NCBI GenBank assembly: GCA_022495995.1
Contig: JAFEMH010002490.1
Coordinates: 62,001 to 126,000 of the forward strand
Direction: 5' to 3'
Length of the DNA: 64,000 nucleotides
Source of the DNA: Adenophora triphylla var. japonica
Lineage: Eukaryota > Streptophyta > Magnoliopsida > Asterales > Campanulaceae
Made by a program: the position numbers and the translations under genes. This document shows, piece after piece, positions 31,761 through 42,779 of the stretch. The notes under the pieces were generated by a model. That model had not been told where the DNA came from, made no database searches, and saw only the letters and a list, made by a program, of their open reading frames with translations. Every line of letters starts with the position of its first letter. Positions within the stretch are counted from its first letter, which is position 1.

Positions 31761-32114
31761 TTTCTTAAAGTGTGTGTTGTTTTTTATGAAAAATTAGTTT
31801 TTATTGGTGTATTGTTAATATAATAACTATGTTTTTTGTATATAATTTTCTTAAAATAGTTAAATGGTGTTGTATTTTATTCACCAAATATTAATAAAAA
31901 ATATATTTATTCTATTATCAATACACCATTAAAAATTAATTTTCATAAATAAATACAACACACATTTAAAGAAATTTATCAAACACATAAAAATTATATA
32001 ATTTTCTTAAAATAAAATATCATTTTTAAAAACATCTATTTTAAAAGTCATCCAAATCAAATAGAAAATTTTTCAAGTTGGTCCTTATATTTTTAGAAAT
32101 TTCACTTTGGCCCA

Positions 32115-32249
32115 TCTATAGTATAAATGCAACCCCCCTATGAACAGTTCTTTGAACAGTTCCAAGGGGGGAATTCCCCATTTTGCCCTTAAAATTTTAT
32201 TTTTTTAATTAAAAAAAAAAATATGACCTTGAACACGGGCTTAGGCTAG
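32115..32249 (+). mobile_element. Small non-autonomous Helitron (135 bp)
   Basis: TCTATAGTATAAATGCAACC start, CTAG end preceded by a partial hairpin (TGACCTTGAACACGGGC), inserted between A and T. It interrupts the right arm of the foldback element, and the left arm shows the uninterrupted site. Confidence 0.75.
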
Positions 32250-32431
32250 TATATTTATAAAACTTCCAAATTGATCATTCAACTGAGAAAAACTAGCTGT
32301 GTTAGTAATAGTGGTAATAAATGCAAAATAAATTAAGTTGAATGTGTTGGATTAAAAAAAATAGTTTGGTGGTAATATCCACAAAAAGTGTATAGTTGAG
32401 TGTTATTTTTTACAATTTTTCCTAAATAATA

Positions 32432-32698
32432 ATATTCCATCCATTTTACGAAAACATGAGTTTCTATTTAGCCTCAACTTTTTGGTTAATTAAATTAAAT
32501 TTTGATCAATATTCTATAATATATACAGTAGGTAATTATTATCATGATTATTTTTTGAAAAAATAAAATAATATTAATAAAATTTAGACAATATTTTTAA
32601 AAATAATATACATAGTCATAAAACTTAATCTAATTTTAATTGAGTTTTTATTTGACCTTTTTTATGAACCGGCGTGGTCAATTTAGCTAAGAGTTGGT
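32432..32698. other. AT-rich intergenic sequence
   Basis: No gene or repeat recognised. Confidence 0.5.
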
Positions 32699-33189
32699 CT
32701 TATAAAAAACTAGTTTTTTCTTAAGATAAAGAAAAACGTGTTTTCAAAACAAACGGTGGCATTTTTGTAATTACTGGCAACCATGATAAATGCCGGTGTT
32801 AATATTACAAATTCGTGCCATCCCAAGCTCCGATCATCTTCTCTGGCCATCCCAAGCTCCGATCGTTCTCCGGCGTTCACTCAGTTTGAGTATTTTGTAA
32901 CCTACAATTCGTGCCATAGTTCCGCCATTAATGTCCATTGTCAACTCTGCTTCGTTACATAATTGATTGGTACTTTATTGATTGGTACATAATTAATTAA
33001 AGATAACAGTGTGATTTGATTCCATAGCTCTTCGTTTTTTCGTTGGATAAACAGAATGTCCTTCAATGGTGTGGATAAAGGATTTAATTTGCTGAAATTT
33101 GGGTCAATTCAATTGGGAATTATGTGAATTTGTTCTAAATAATTGCCAGTAGTTGTATAAATAATTGCCAGGGTTATGATAAAAATGTA

Positions 33190-33441
33190 CCAGTGCACGT
33201 CTAAAAAAGTGCCGCTTAAAAGCTCTCTTTGTCCGAAACTTAGTGCCGGTGCATGTGTAGCAAAGTGCCGGTGCCAGTGTAAAAAGTGCCGGTGTTAGTG
33301 TAATAAAGTGCCGGTGTTAGTGTATCAAAGTCTTTGGTGTTAGTGTAAAACAAGTGCCAGTGTTAGTTTAACAAAGTGCCAGTGTTAGTGTAACAAAGTG
33401 CCAGTGTTAGTGTAACCAAGTGCCAGTGTTAGTTTATAAAT
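33190..33441. repeat. Minisatellite, about 21-bp unit with GTGCCAGTGTTAG
   Basis: About ten tandem copies of AAGTGCCAGTGTTAGTGTAA and close variants (earlier copies read GTGCCGGTGTTAG). Confidence 0.9.
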
Positions 33442-33465
33442 TCACTTAATATACATGCACTAGCA

Positions 33466-33791
33466 CTTTTTTACACTGGCATTCAAAAACACGTGGACTG
33501 GCATTTGAAAACACATACACTGGCACTCAAAAACACATACACTGGCACTCAAAAACACTGGTAATTATTTTTGCTGGCTCTCAAAAACACAAGCACTGGC
33601 ATTCAAAAACACATGGATGGCATTTGAAAACACGTGGATCGACACTTCAAAACACATGGATCGACATCTGAAATTGGAATTAAAATTGGAACTAACTGGC
33701 ATTCAAAAACACATGGACTGGCATTTGAAAACACATGGACTGGCACTTCAAAACACATGGACTGGCATCTGAAATTGGAATTAAAATTGCA
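33466..33791. repeat. Minisatellite, about 20-bp unit with ACTGGCATTCAAAAACAC
   Basis: About fifteen copies of a CTGGCAYTCAAAAACACATG-type unit, plus a longer direct duplication (from about 33610 and 33700) that ends in GAAATTGGAATTAAAATTG. The core ACACTGGCAC is the reverse complement of GTGCCAGTGT in the neighbouring array. Confidence 0.9.
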
Positions 33792-34275
33792 ACTGGCAAA
33801 AAGGATTTGGGAACAGTGAGCAAGAAAAAGGCAAGATCAATTCGAAGGAAGCCAAGAAAATGATTCGAATCCACGTACAGGAGAGCATCAACAATGGCAG
33901 TATCTTCTCAATTGACAAAAGGTTTCATTCCAATTTCTCTCTCTACTTTCAGTCGCCCTCGTTTACCCGGAGTCCAGATTCATGAATCGCCATTAATGGT
34001 CGGAGGAAATTGGGTCCTTTCAAGATTCATGAATCGCCGGCGAACTGGTTTCTAGAGAAAACAATGAAGAAGACGATTGAGGGAGCCGATAATGGTGAGG
34101 AACTCTGTTTGCGTTTAGAGAGAGAGTAGAGAGAGAGCCCGAGCGCGACGGATGAAAAACACGTTTTTTGTTAAGGTTAAAAAAAACGCGTTTTTTACAA
34201 GTTTTTGGGTTTAGGTAAAGAAAGAAGCCAAAGCCAAAACAGCTGAACATTCTTCGGTCTCCGTTTACGCCGACA

Positions 34276-34853
34276 ATGGAAGCTTCAAAATTGAACAGAA
34301 ACATTACAAGATGGAAGAAAAAACCCCAATCCAGATCTCCAATCCTCTCAATCTCTCTCCTCGCCATCATTCTCTCTCTCCTCTTCTTCATCTCCTACAA
34401 ACCCATCTCCAGTTCTCTTCTTCTGCTTCCCGTTTCCACAACCTTCCAATCTCCCCAATGCGCCAAATTACGAGCCCTAGATGGGGGAGAGAAGTTTCTA
34501 TGGTACGCCCCGCACAGTGGGTTCAGCAATCAGTTGTCGGAGTTCAGAAATGCGTTGTTGATGGCTGCGATATTGAATCGGACGTTGATTGTTCCGCCGG
34601 TGTTGGATCATCATGCTGTTGTGCTTGGTAGTTGTCCCAAGTTTAGGGTTACTGATCCTAAGGAACTTCGGTTTTCGGTTTGGAATCATGTGATTGAGCT
34701 CCTTAGAAGTCGCAGGTAACTCGAAATTTTTGGGCTTCAAGGTGTAATTTTTATTGTTCATGTTTAAAATTTGTGTTTGGATTACTGTTTTGTGTGTTTT
34801 TATTTGTTTGTGTGCGCATGTTTTCTTATTCAATTTGAACTGTTACACTTGTG

Positions 34854-34889
<36 letters not shown>

Positions 34890-37396
34890 CCCCCTGTTAA
34901 ATTGTTAAATTTTTGCATATAGGCAAGATCATATATCTAATGTATATAACATAGGGCACACACAATAGTACAAACAAAAATTTGCTCGGTTCAGTTAGCA
35001 GCTCGAGTAAGGGGATGCGTTGGATAGTTTAGAGGGTGAAATATTATAGAAAGATGAAGAGCCTCATTACATTCATGTAAAGAAGGAGCAAGTGTCAGTA
35101 CCCTAACCTAAGCCGTCTTCTATAGATCATCTATCTGGATTCACTCCGTGAAATACACTAGGAATGGGTTTCAACTTGACCTCAAAGACTTGACCGGTCT
35201 AATATAGAGAGGGAAGCATTGGCCTTCAATGCGACAAATATATTGGTTTCCAAGTATTAAATGCTAAGAGCCAGAAACTATGATTGAAAATGTCTGAGAG
35301 ATGTGTATGGAATTTTAAGTTCAAGAGATTACCAATGGGGCTAAATTATTTTGTCATCTAAATCTGGGCATTTCTGCATCAGTGACATTTAGAAAGCATC
35401 TGAATGCCCTTGAATGGCATTTTCTAAAATTTATCCTAAAATGCCAATTAGCTACATGGAAACACAAGGACCAAGCGTTGAAACATTTAGTTGGACAAGC
35501 AAGCTTCTCTAAAGCTTGCATCTCAGAACCATAATCTAGTCTGAACATAATTTTGGGAGGCAAGAAATCCACAAGAACACCTCTCTCTCTGAAAGAGAGA
35601 ACCACGGCTTATACGAAGTAAGGTTCCCATTTTGTTAACTCTTGACTTCTTAAGCAAATAGATGCTACTCCCTCCATCCTAAAATGAATGTCCAAAAAAT
35701 GATCAAATTTACTCTTGATCAAGAGCAAATTTGAAATTGTTTGTAGACATTCATTTTGGGGCAGTGGGAGTAATATAGGAGGCATTATGACATACATCCT
35801 AAAGCCTAGAAATGAACTATCTGGACCGCCAATCTGCCAAACACTAATTGAGTGTATGATTTTTGTTCCTTGTTATATGAACATCAGATTTTTGGTTGGG
35901 TCTTTTGATAATTTTTCTTAAGATTGTACTCTACGAGACATTGGCAGCATGGAATCTTTGCCTTGAAAATTGGAATTATGAGCATATCTTTTGTATTTAA
36001 TAAGCAAGGTTCGAGCAAAGTGGCTTTAAAATGAACTGTTTGAGCCAATTTTATTGTTAGGCTAACACCACCTCTGTGTTTTTGTTGGTGTTTTTTAGTT
36101 TCATATTCATACGTTCAAGTATGAGTCGCTCTCGCTCTCTCTCTCTCTCCCTCCCTCTTCCTCTCTTATGGTCATAGAGACACGAAGATACGTACAGTTC
36201 CTGGATAACTGTTGTATACCTTATAATGTATAGCATGTGCCTTGATAGGTTATATACTCATAATTACATTGTGAAGGATATGCATAAGTGGTGGTTGTTC
36301 TGTAGTGAAAATCATAACCCTAATCTTGGTTTATGTTGCTGATCTTTATGATTGCAGATATTTATCCATGGCCGATATAGTCGATCTTTCACCGTTGGTA
36401 TCCAGTTCAGGAGTTCAAGTTATTGATTTGAGACATTTCTTATCTCTTTGGTGTGATGTTAAGTTAGACCTTACCTGCTTTAAGGATTCATATGTTCAAG
36501 AGAATTTAAGACGGTGTGGATCTTTACTATCGGGGTACAAAGGTAACATAAATGATTGTTTATATGCTGTAGATGAAGATTGCAGAACAACAGTTTGGAC
36601 ATTCCAAAAAGTAGGTAAAGACGGGGCATTGGATTCATTCCAACTTGATGAGCTACTGAAGAAGAAAAAGAAAATTTCATCTGTTAGGAGAAGGAAAGAT
36701 GTCTATAATACCCTTGGTCCAGGTTCTAGAGCAGAGTCTGCCTCTGTTTTGGCATTTGGAAGCCTTTTCACGGGCCTGTACAAGGGCTCGGAGTCTTACA
36801 TTGATATCCATGAAGCTCCAAGAGATCAAAGGATACAATCTCTAATTAAAAAGATTGAATTTCTTCCTTTTGTCCCTGAAATTACAAGCGCGGGAAAGGC
36901 ATTTTCTCTGGAGACGATCAAGTCACCTTTCCTCTGTGCACAACTTAGGCTTTTGGATGGGCAGTTCAAGAATCACTGGAAGGCTACTTTTCTAAGCTTA
37001 AAACAGAAATTAGAATCTTTAAAGCAAAAGGGTCCTCTACCGATTCATATATTTGTGATGACTGATCTTCCTAGGAGTAATTGGACTGGAACTTTCTTGG
37101 GGGATTTAGCAGCAGATTTAAGTTCTGTTCAGTTGTTTGTTCTGAGAAAGGAAGACGAGTTGATAAAAAGAACTGCAAAGAAAATATTAGATGTTGGACA
37201 CGGAATAAAGTTCAGATCTTTACTGAAGAGTTCTTACGAGGCTGAGAATTCTTGTAGCACACAATTGCCTGACATAGTTCTCCAAGTAGAAGAAACTATT
37301 TGCAGCTGTGCTACTCTTGGTTTTGTTGGGACTGCAGGGTCCACCATTGCAGACAGTATAGAGATGATGAGGAAGAACAGCGTATGTTCAGGCTGA
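34276..37396 (+). CDS. OFUT30: O-fucosyltransferase family protein, OFUT30 type (two exons, 492 aa)
   Basis: Exons are 34276-34715 and 36358-37396; the donor is CAG/GTAACT, the acceptor ATTGCAG, and the split codon AG/A keeps the frame. The product is a type II membrane protein: basic cytosolic tail, membrane segment at about residues 21-41 (SPILSISLLAIILSLLFFIS), then a lumenal O-fucosyltransferase domain (PF10250 family). Family signatures seen are FLWYAPHSGFSNQLSEFRNA near residue 75, LNRTLIVPPVLDHHAV, YAVDEDCRTTVW, SPFLCAQLRLLDGQFKNHW and the C-terminal GFVGTAGSTIADSIEMMRK. Overall agreement is best with Arabidopsis O-fucosyltransferase 30 as I remember it. It is expected to use GDP-fucose in the Golgi; the acceptor is not known to me. 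All segments are present and no stop occurs, so it is probably functional. Only 74 bp separate the start codon from the upstream TIR element. Confidence 0.9.
34716..36357 (+). other. Intron of the fucosyltransferase gene
   Basis: A 1642-bp intron with GT..AG borders. It contains a (GT)n run at 34857-34885, a short MITE at 35668-35770 and a CT-rich tract at about 36126-36165. Other open frames in it have no recognisable similarity. Confidence 0.85.
35668..35770. mobile_element. Short Stowaway-like MITE (103 bp)
   Basis: Ends CTCCCTCCATCCTAAAATGA and, reversed, CTCCCACTGCCCCAAAATGA, TA on both sides. The middle contains TTTACTCTTGATCAAGAGCA, shared with the copies at 58789 and 61490. Confidence 0.8.
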
Positions 37397-37646
37397 AAGT
37401 GTTTCTATTCGCAACCTCCAGGAATTCAGTAAATTTCAGTACAAAGTCAAACATGGAATATCTAACACGTCCGTGGAAATCAGCATGTTTCTTGATCTTG
37501 ACACACATACTAACGACCTGGTCTACAATTGTGATCTATGCTGAATGTTTTCCCCCTCAAAAGAGATTCAACTCCACAGGTAATCAATGGCTTTTGAAAG
37601 AGCTAATTTTTTTCCGGGAAGATTCTTGCTCTGCACAAAAATGATT

Positions 37647-37908
37647 AATTCTACTGCTCACCCTTAAGGTTTAGACAAGTATCATTGCCTCCACTTGAGG
37701 TTTGGTTTCGTCTCACTTTCCCCCTTTTGTCAACTTTATTGAACATAAATGACTATTTTATCCCAATGTCTCCTCAATACATCATTATGAAATTTTAAGG
37801 GTAAAATAGTCAATTATTTAAATAAAGTTGATAAAAGGGATGCAGTGAGACAAAACCAAACATTGGGGCAGTGATAATTGTCCAAATCTTAGGGGTGTGC
37901 AGTGAAAT
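37647..37908. mobile_element. Foldback MITE downstream of the fucosyltransferase gene (about 262 bp)
   Basis: Arms of about 95 bp are inverted copies of each other (left ACTGCTCACCCTTAAGGTTT; right reversed ACTGCACACCCCTAAGATTT), meeting near 37780. No clear duplication is seen. It probably lies in or just after the 3' UTR. Confidence 0.7.
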
Positions 37909-37986
37909 CAACCCGTACAAAAGTGTTATGCTCAGTTACCTTATGAGGAAGTGCTTTGATTAGCATTGCAACATTTAGCACATGCT

Positions 37987-38348
37987 TGTTAGAAACTAAA
38001 GACTACTGATCATACAAAGAAGCACAAGAAGCATAGAAAGATTATTGATCAACTTTCACTAAGTAGCAGCCTTAAAATAGGCAAAATACATAACAGCAAA
38101 TGCAAAATTATAGCAACTAATTAGAAGTGGTTCCTAAAGTCTAGGTAGATCTGAGCCAACAAACAACTTCTTAGACTAGGTAAGCCACTTAACATACTCC
38201 TATAGACTATGACAAGGTAGATCAGTTGAGCCAACAAACAACTTCTTATACTAGGTAAGCCACTTAACAGACTCCTATAGATTATGACAGATAACAATTT
38301 ACTCCTAAGAACTTAAACAAACTGGAAAATACAAACTTTTATTCAACA
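37987..38348 (-). mobile_element. 3' LTR of copia element 1 (362 bp)
   Basis: Minus strand TGTTGAATAAAAGTTTG to TTTAGTTTCTAACA. It matches the split LTR at 41541-41650 plus 44895-45026. It carries an internal tandem duplication of about 70-75 bp (GCCAACAAACAACTTCTTA at about 38156 and 38232) that the other LTR lacks. Confidence 0.85.
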
Positions 38349-38408
38349 TTCCCTCCCTTAAACTGATGTGTAGACATTCAGTTTAAAGTTTGAATTACCC
38401 TCCCTCCC

Positions 38409-40222
38409 TCAAATTTGAGTATCCTTTGAACAAACACCAAGCAATCTTCTTAGCTTTAGAAACCTTGGAAATTTGAGGGGTTTTGTAAATATGTCAGCAA
38501 CTTGGTCCTCACTTCTGCAGTAAATGAGCTCAATGATTCCTTCCTTGGTGAGATCCCGCAAATAGTGATACTTCACGTATATGTGCTTGCTTCTTCCATG
38601 TAGCACATGATTTTTGGAGAGTTTTATCGTAGAAGTATTATCACAGTAAATTGTAGTAGCCGACTCTTGCTTGAAATGCAATTCTTCAAGAATTTTCTTC
38701 AAGCGGCAACAAACTCAGCTTCAGTCGTGGATAACGTAACAATAGGCTGCTTCGTAGATGACCATGAAACTGCTCCTGAACCTAACAAAAAACATAGCCT
38801 GATGTGCTTTTCCTGTCATCTTGATCCCCTGCATAGTCACTATCAGTGAAACCGATCAACTTTGACCTTGTACCTTTCTCGTAGAACAACCCATAATCTT
38901 TAGTTCCTTGTAAATATCGGAAAAACCTCTTTGCAGCGGAAAGATGCATCTTTGTTGGATTCTCCATATATCTACTGCAGATAAATACATTAAGCTCCCC
39001 ACGATTTGTTTGTAAAAAGTGTTGTCCACCTTCTTTCCTTCATCCTTCGTGATCCTTGTTTAATTTCAGTCCACAATCACTTGGAGTAGTCACAGAGTTG
39101 CAATTGTTCATCCCAACCCTGTTTAAAACTTCCTGTACATACCTTTGTTGTGACACCTCAATGCCAAGAAAGTAGTGTATCATCCCAAGATCAGACATGT
39201 CAAATTCTTCCATCATCGAATTCTTGAAACTTTCAAACATGGAAACATCGTTTTCGGTAAAAATAAGATCATCGACATACAAACACACAATGAGCATTTT
39301 TCCTCCATCAAATTTAATGTAAAGTTTGTTCACAAGGACATTTGCGAAATCCCTCCTTAGAAAAATAAGTATTTATGCGACTGTACCAAGCTCTTGGAGC
39401 TTGTTTTAGTCCATATAATGCCTTTTTTAATCTATGCATTTTATGCTCATCTCCAATCTTAATATAACCAAGAGGTTGATCGACAAATACCTGATCTTCC
39501 AAGTCTCCATGTAAGAATGCTGATTTCATGTCCAACTGAAAAATGGGCCAAGAATTTCGAGCTACCATTGCAACCACCATTCTGATTGTATCATGTCGAG
39601 CAACAGGGGCAAAAACTTCTTTATAATCCACACCAAATTCTTGCTTATAGCCTTTAGCTACTACGCGAGCTTTATACTCATCGACTTCACCGTTCTCCTT
39701 CAATTTTGTCATGTAAATCCATTTGACACCGATTGTTTTATTCCCCTTTGGAAGCTTAGTAAGCTCCCATGTATTATTCCTTTCAATTGCAGCAATTTCT
39801 TCATCCGTTGCCTTGCGCCATTTTGGTTCTTTCACGGCTTCTTCAAAGGCCTTTGGATCACAATCCGAATACAAAGCAAAATGTGTTTCAGATTGGTTGA
39901 CTTCATTAACATCATAATCAACCATCCAAGCAGGACTCCTTCTAGCACGTGCTGATCTTCGCACTTCATCAACTTGTGATACAATCGGACTTAGAACAGG
40001 TGGTTGAGCATCTTGTGGAGCCTCATGCACATTGATTAAAGGCTGCTCATTGCTCTCTTCGCCATCAAAATTTTCTGGAATCTGCGCTCTAGCTCCAGTT
40101 TCACTCCATAACCATGTTTCTCCTTCGTCAAAGACCAAATCACGGCTAATGACAATTTTCTTAGTGATAGGATTATAAAGCTTATAAGCTTTTGAGTAAT
40201 CACTAACACAAAAAAAATGCAT
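38409..40222 (-). pseudogene. RT and RNase H of copia element 1, frameshifted
   Basis: Frame 40222-39314 begins after integrase and holds the RT N-terminus: EEIAAIERNNTWELTKLPKG, KWIYMTKLKENGEVDEYKAR, then FQLDMKSAFLHGDLEDQVFV and LKKALYGLKQAPRAWYSRI. Frame 39333-39040 carries CLYVDDLIFTEND (YVDD catalytic box) and DLGMIHYFLGIEVSQQ. Pieces at 38967-38782 (RYLQGTKDYGLFYEKG, GYVFC) and 38702-38409 (YCDNTSTIKLSKNHVLHGRS, VADIFTKPLK) cover RNase H. At least three frame breaks disable it. The motif set resembles Tnt1-like copia elements. Confidence 0.85.
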
Positions 40223-40234
40223 TTCTCTCCCTTG

Positions 40235-40795
40235 TCATCGAGCTTTGTTCTCTTCTGATCTATAATATGCATAGGCAATGCACCCGAAAACTCTGAAATG
40301 ATCTACGGTTGGTCTTTGCCCACTCCATACTTCCTCTGGTGTCATGTTCTGAACAACAAGTGTGGGACTTCTGTTCAATATGTGGATACTCCAATTTACA
40401 GCTTCGGGCCAAAAACTCTTTGGAATTCCGTTCCTTGAAAGAATGTTTCTCACTATATTTATTATTGTGCGATTTTTCCTTCGCAAACACCATTTTGCTG
40501 AGGTGTATAGGTGTTGTGAGTTGCCTCTTGATTCCATTAGCTTCACAAAATCTGCATATTCTTGTGAGTTGCACTCTCCTCCACGATTAGTACGGAGAAC
40601 CTTTATCGGGCATCCAACTTCCTTTTCAACGAGCACTTTAAATTTTTTAAATGCTACAAAAGAATCAACCTTTTCCTGCAAGAAATAAATCCATGTTTTT
40701 TGATTAAAATCGTCAATGAAGGTGATTATGTATCTTTTACCTCCGTTGGAACACGATTTTATTGGCCCACACAGGTCGGAATGTACCAACTCCAA
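40235..40795 (-). pseudogene. Integrase core of copia element 1
   Basis: From 40795: ELVHSDLCGPIKS and FIDDFNQKTWIYFL (catalytic aspartates), KVLRTNRGGECNS, a damaged stretch where the conserved catalytic glutamate region is shifted to another frame, then SIHILNRSPTLVVQNMTPEE and VFGCIAYAYY. A preceding zinc-site remnant, with CEECVVSKQHRKPFPKG, is readable at about 40800-40870. Confidence 0.8.
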
Positions 40796-40899
40796 TGCCT
40801 TTTTTGCTCTGCATGAGCTACCTTTTGGAAATGGTTTGCGATGTTGTTTGCTGACAACACACTCTTCACATACTTGGAGTTGTTATTTGAGGAAGCCTA

Positions 40900-41098
40900 G
40901 GCTCCGTTTGTTTGGGGGAAAATGTTTTCCGGAAAACATTTTCCCCATTTTTCGGTGTTTGTTTCGCACCAGAAAATGGAGAAAATGTTTTACGCTAAAC
41001 ATGTTTATCTCATTTTCCGGAAAACATTTTCATTTTCCGGAAAACATTTTGCAGGAAATCATTTTCCGGAAAATGTTTTACGCTAAACAAACGGAGCC
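40900..41098. mobile_element. Tourist-like MITE (199 bp, CTA TSD)
   Basis: Ends GGCTCCGTTTGTTT on both strands, flanked by CTA (40897-40899, 41099-41101). The interior is built from repeated palindromic ATTTTCCGGAAAACATTTTC words. It lies in the gag-protease deletion zone of copia element 1. Confidence 0.8.
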
Positions 41099-41329
41099 CT
41101 AGTCACCATACTTTTTTCCTGTATTATCTTTAATCCGCCAAAAAGCTCAGATGCCAATATCGAAAGTGCCACAACCATGCTAGGTCCTTCAATTTTGAGA
41201 AGAAACATGAATGAGAAAGGTTTTTGAGATGAATGGGAAACATGCGATTTGCTGTCATTTTAACTTCAGCAATCAATCCAATTTTCTTATCTTGAATTCG
41301 GCACACTCCATTCTTAATAGAGATTTGCT

Positions 41330-41396
41330 GTCATTTTAACTCCAATGATCATCGAAGCGTGGAATCGCTGGTTGCACAAAGTTGTCTGTTGCCATT
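41330..41396 (-). pseudogene. Gag start remnant of copia element 1
   Basis: Minus strand from about 41396 reads MATDNFVQPAIPRFDDHWS, the usual start of Tnt1-like copia gag. Similarity then stops; most of gag and all of protease are gone. Confidence 0.65.
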
Positions 41397-41527
41397 GTGT
41401 TTGCTGCTTGCTGCTGCTGCAATGAGAAAAAAAAAAAAAAAACTGATGTGTTTTTCTTTCCCCGCACACACTTTTCTCCTCTCTTTTCTAAGAAAGTTCT
41501 CACAACACACTCTTTGTTACTAACCAG

Positions 41528-41539
41528 GCTCTGATACCA
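41528..41539 (-). other. Copia primer binding site
   Basis: Minus strand TGGTATCAGAGC, the standard initiator-methionine tRNA primer binding site of plant copia elements, one base after the LTR. Confidence 0.9.
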
Positions 41540-41540
41540 A

Positions 41541-41650
41541 TGTTAGAAACTAAAAACTACTGATCATACAAAGAAGCATAGAGATCAACTTTCACTAAGC
41601 AGCAAAGCAGCAGCCTTTTTAAATAGGCAAAATACATGACAACAAATGGA
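41541..41650 (-). mobile_element. 5' LTR of copia element 1, inner part
   Basis: Matches 37987-38090 of the 3' LTR up to about AACAAATG; the rest of this LTR is at 44895-45026. Confidence 0.8.
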
Positions 41651-42733
41651 AAATGGAAAAATTCCCTATAAAGATTTGAGTGCATCAAGGTTCCGCACTT
41701 AGCCCCTTTCTTTTTGCTTTGATAATGGACGAATTGACGAGGTCAGTCCAAGATGATATACCAAAGTGTATGCTGTTCGCAGATGATATTGTGCTGATTG
41801 ATGAGACAAGAGAGGGTGTTGAAAGTAAATTGGAGTTGTGGAGACACACTTTGGAATCTCGAGGTTTTCGATTAAGCAGAAGCAAGACTGAATATTTGGA
41901 GTGTAAGTTTAGCAGAGTTGGAAGTAGGGAGGCAGGGGCGGTCACATTTGATGGAAATATTATCCAAGCTTCTGAGTTTTTTCGCTATCTTGGATCCATT
42001 ATTCAAAAGGATGGAGAATTAGATGGAGATGTGGCTCATAGGATTAAAGCAGGTTGGTTGAAGTGGAAGAGTGCTACAGGGTTTCTATGTGATCGCGGCA
42101 TGCCCAATAGATTAAAGGGAAAATTCTACCGCACGGCAATTAGGCCGGCATTGCTTTACGGCACCGAATGTTGGGCCGTGAAACAGTGTCACGTGCATAA
42201 GATGAATGTGGCGGAGATGCGTATGCTTCGATGGATGTGCGGTCATACAAGAAAGGATCGGTTGGGGAATGAGGTGATCAGAGGTAAAGTAGGAGTTGCG
42301 CTCATTGAGGATAAAATGAGGGAAAATCGTCTACGGTGGTTTGGACATGTGAGAAGGAGACCGAGTGATGCACTGGTTAGGAGGCCGGAACAGTGGAGAA
42401 ATGATAAAATGGCGAGGGGTAGGGGAAGACCCAAACAAACTTGGATTAGAGTAATTGAAAATGATATGAATTTACTTGGAGTGGATGAAAGTATGGTGTT
42501 GAAGAGGCCGGAGTGGAGGGCAAAAATCCATGTGGGGGGTTGATTTTTTTTATTTTTTATTTTTTTATTTATTTATTTTTATTTATTTATTTTTTTTTAT
42601 TTTTTATTATTTTTTATTTTTTTAATTTAATTTAATTTAATTTTTTTATTTATTTTTTTCACGATAACATATGAGGATTCATGTTAGCCGACCCCAAATT
42701 ATTTTGGGACTAAGGCTTTGTTGTTGTTGTTGT
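41651..42733 (+). mobile_element. RTE-type LINE, 5'-truncated
   Basis: An open frame at 41680-42543 encodes the C-terminal part of a non-LTR reverse transcriptase: HQGSALSPFLFALIMDELTR, CMLFADDIVLID (FADD catalytic box), FRYLGSIIQKDGELDGDVAH, RLKGKFYRTAIRPALLYGTE and WFGHVRRRP. The first half of RT and the endonuclease are missing, as in usual 5' truncation. The 3' end is typical of plant RTE elements: GCCGACCCCAAATTATTTTG followed by (TTG)n at 42717-42732. A T-rich, ATTT-repeat stretch lies at 42546-42660. Confidence 0.85.
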
Positions 42734-42779
42734 AAAGAAAACTTTTTGATAAATTCCAAAAAAAAAGTTATCCCCAAAT

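Larger units (their letters stand above)
31077..32422. mobile_element. Foldback element with long TIRs and 9-bp TSD
   Basis: Left (31077-31350) and right (about 32005-32422) arms are inverted copies (for example TAACACTCAACTATACAC on the left matches the reversed right end), about 270 bp each apart from insertions. Both ends are flanked by TAAATAATA (31068-31076, 32423-32431). A 9-bp duplication suggests Mutator-like mobilisation. The element carries a truncated Stowaway MITE, a smaller nested foldback with arms at about 31763-31815 and 31917-31970, and two Helitrons in opposite directions. No coding capacity. Confidence 0.85.
32699..34201. mobile_element. 1.5-kb TIR element immediately upstream of the fucosyltransferase gene
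   Basis: The left end CTTATAAAAAACTAGTTTTT and the reversed right end CTTGTAAAAAACGCGTTTTT align for about 47 bp, including AAAAACGTGTTTT. No clean target duplication was found, so the superfamily is open. The interior holds gene-like GC-rich pieces (two copies of CATCCCAAGCTCCGATC at about 32820 and 32849), the minisatellite arrays at 33190-33790, and a CT-rich leader-like piece on the minus strand at 34080-34140. Confidence 0.55.

Noticed and set aside
33634..33819. Thr/His-rich small ORF
   Set aside because: Simple translation of the minisatellite unit.
37300..37644. Second open frame overlapping the fucosyltransferase end
   Set aside because: It is another frame of the last exon running into the 3' UTR; no independent coding evidence.
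41680..42543. Functional LINE protein
   Set aside because: The open frame is long but covers only the C-terminal part of RT; endonuclease and most RT fingers are missing.
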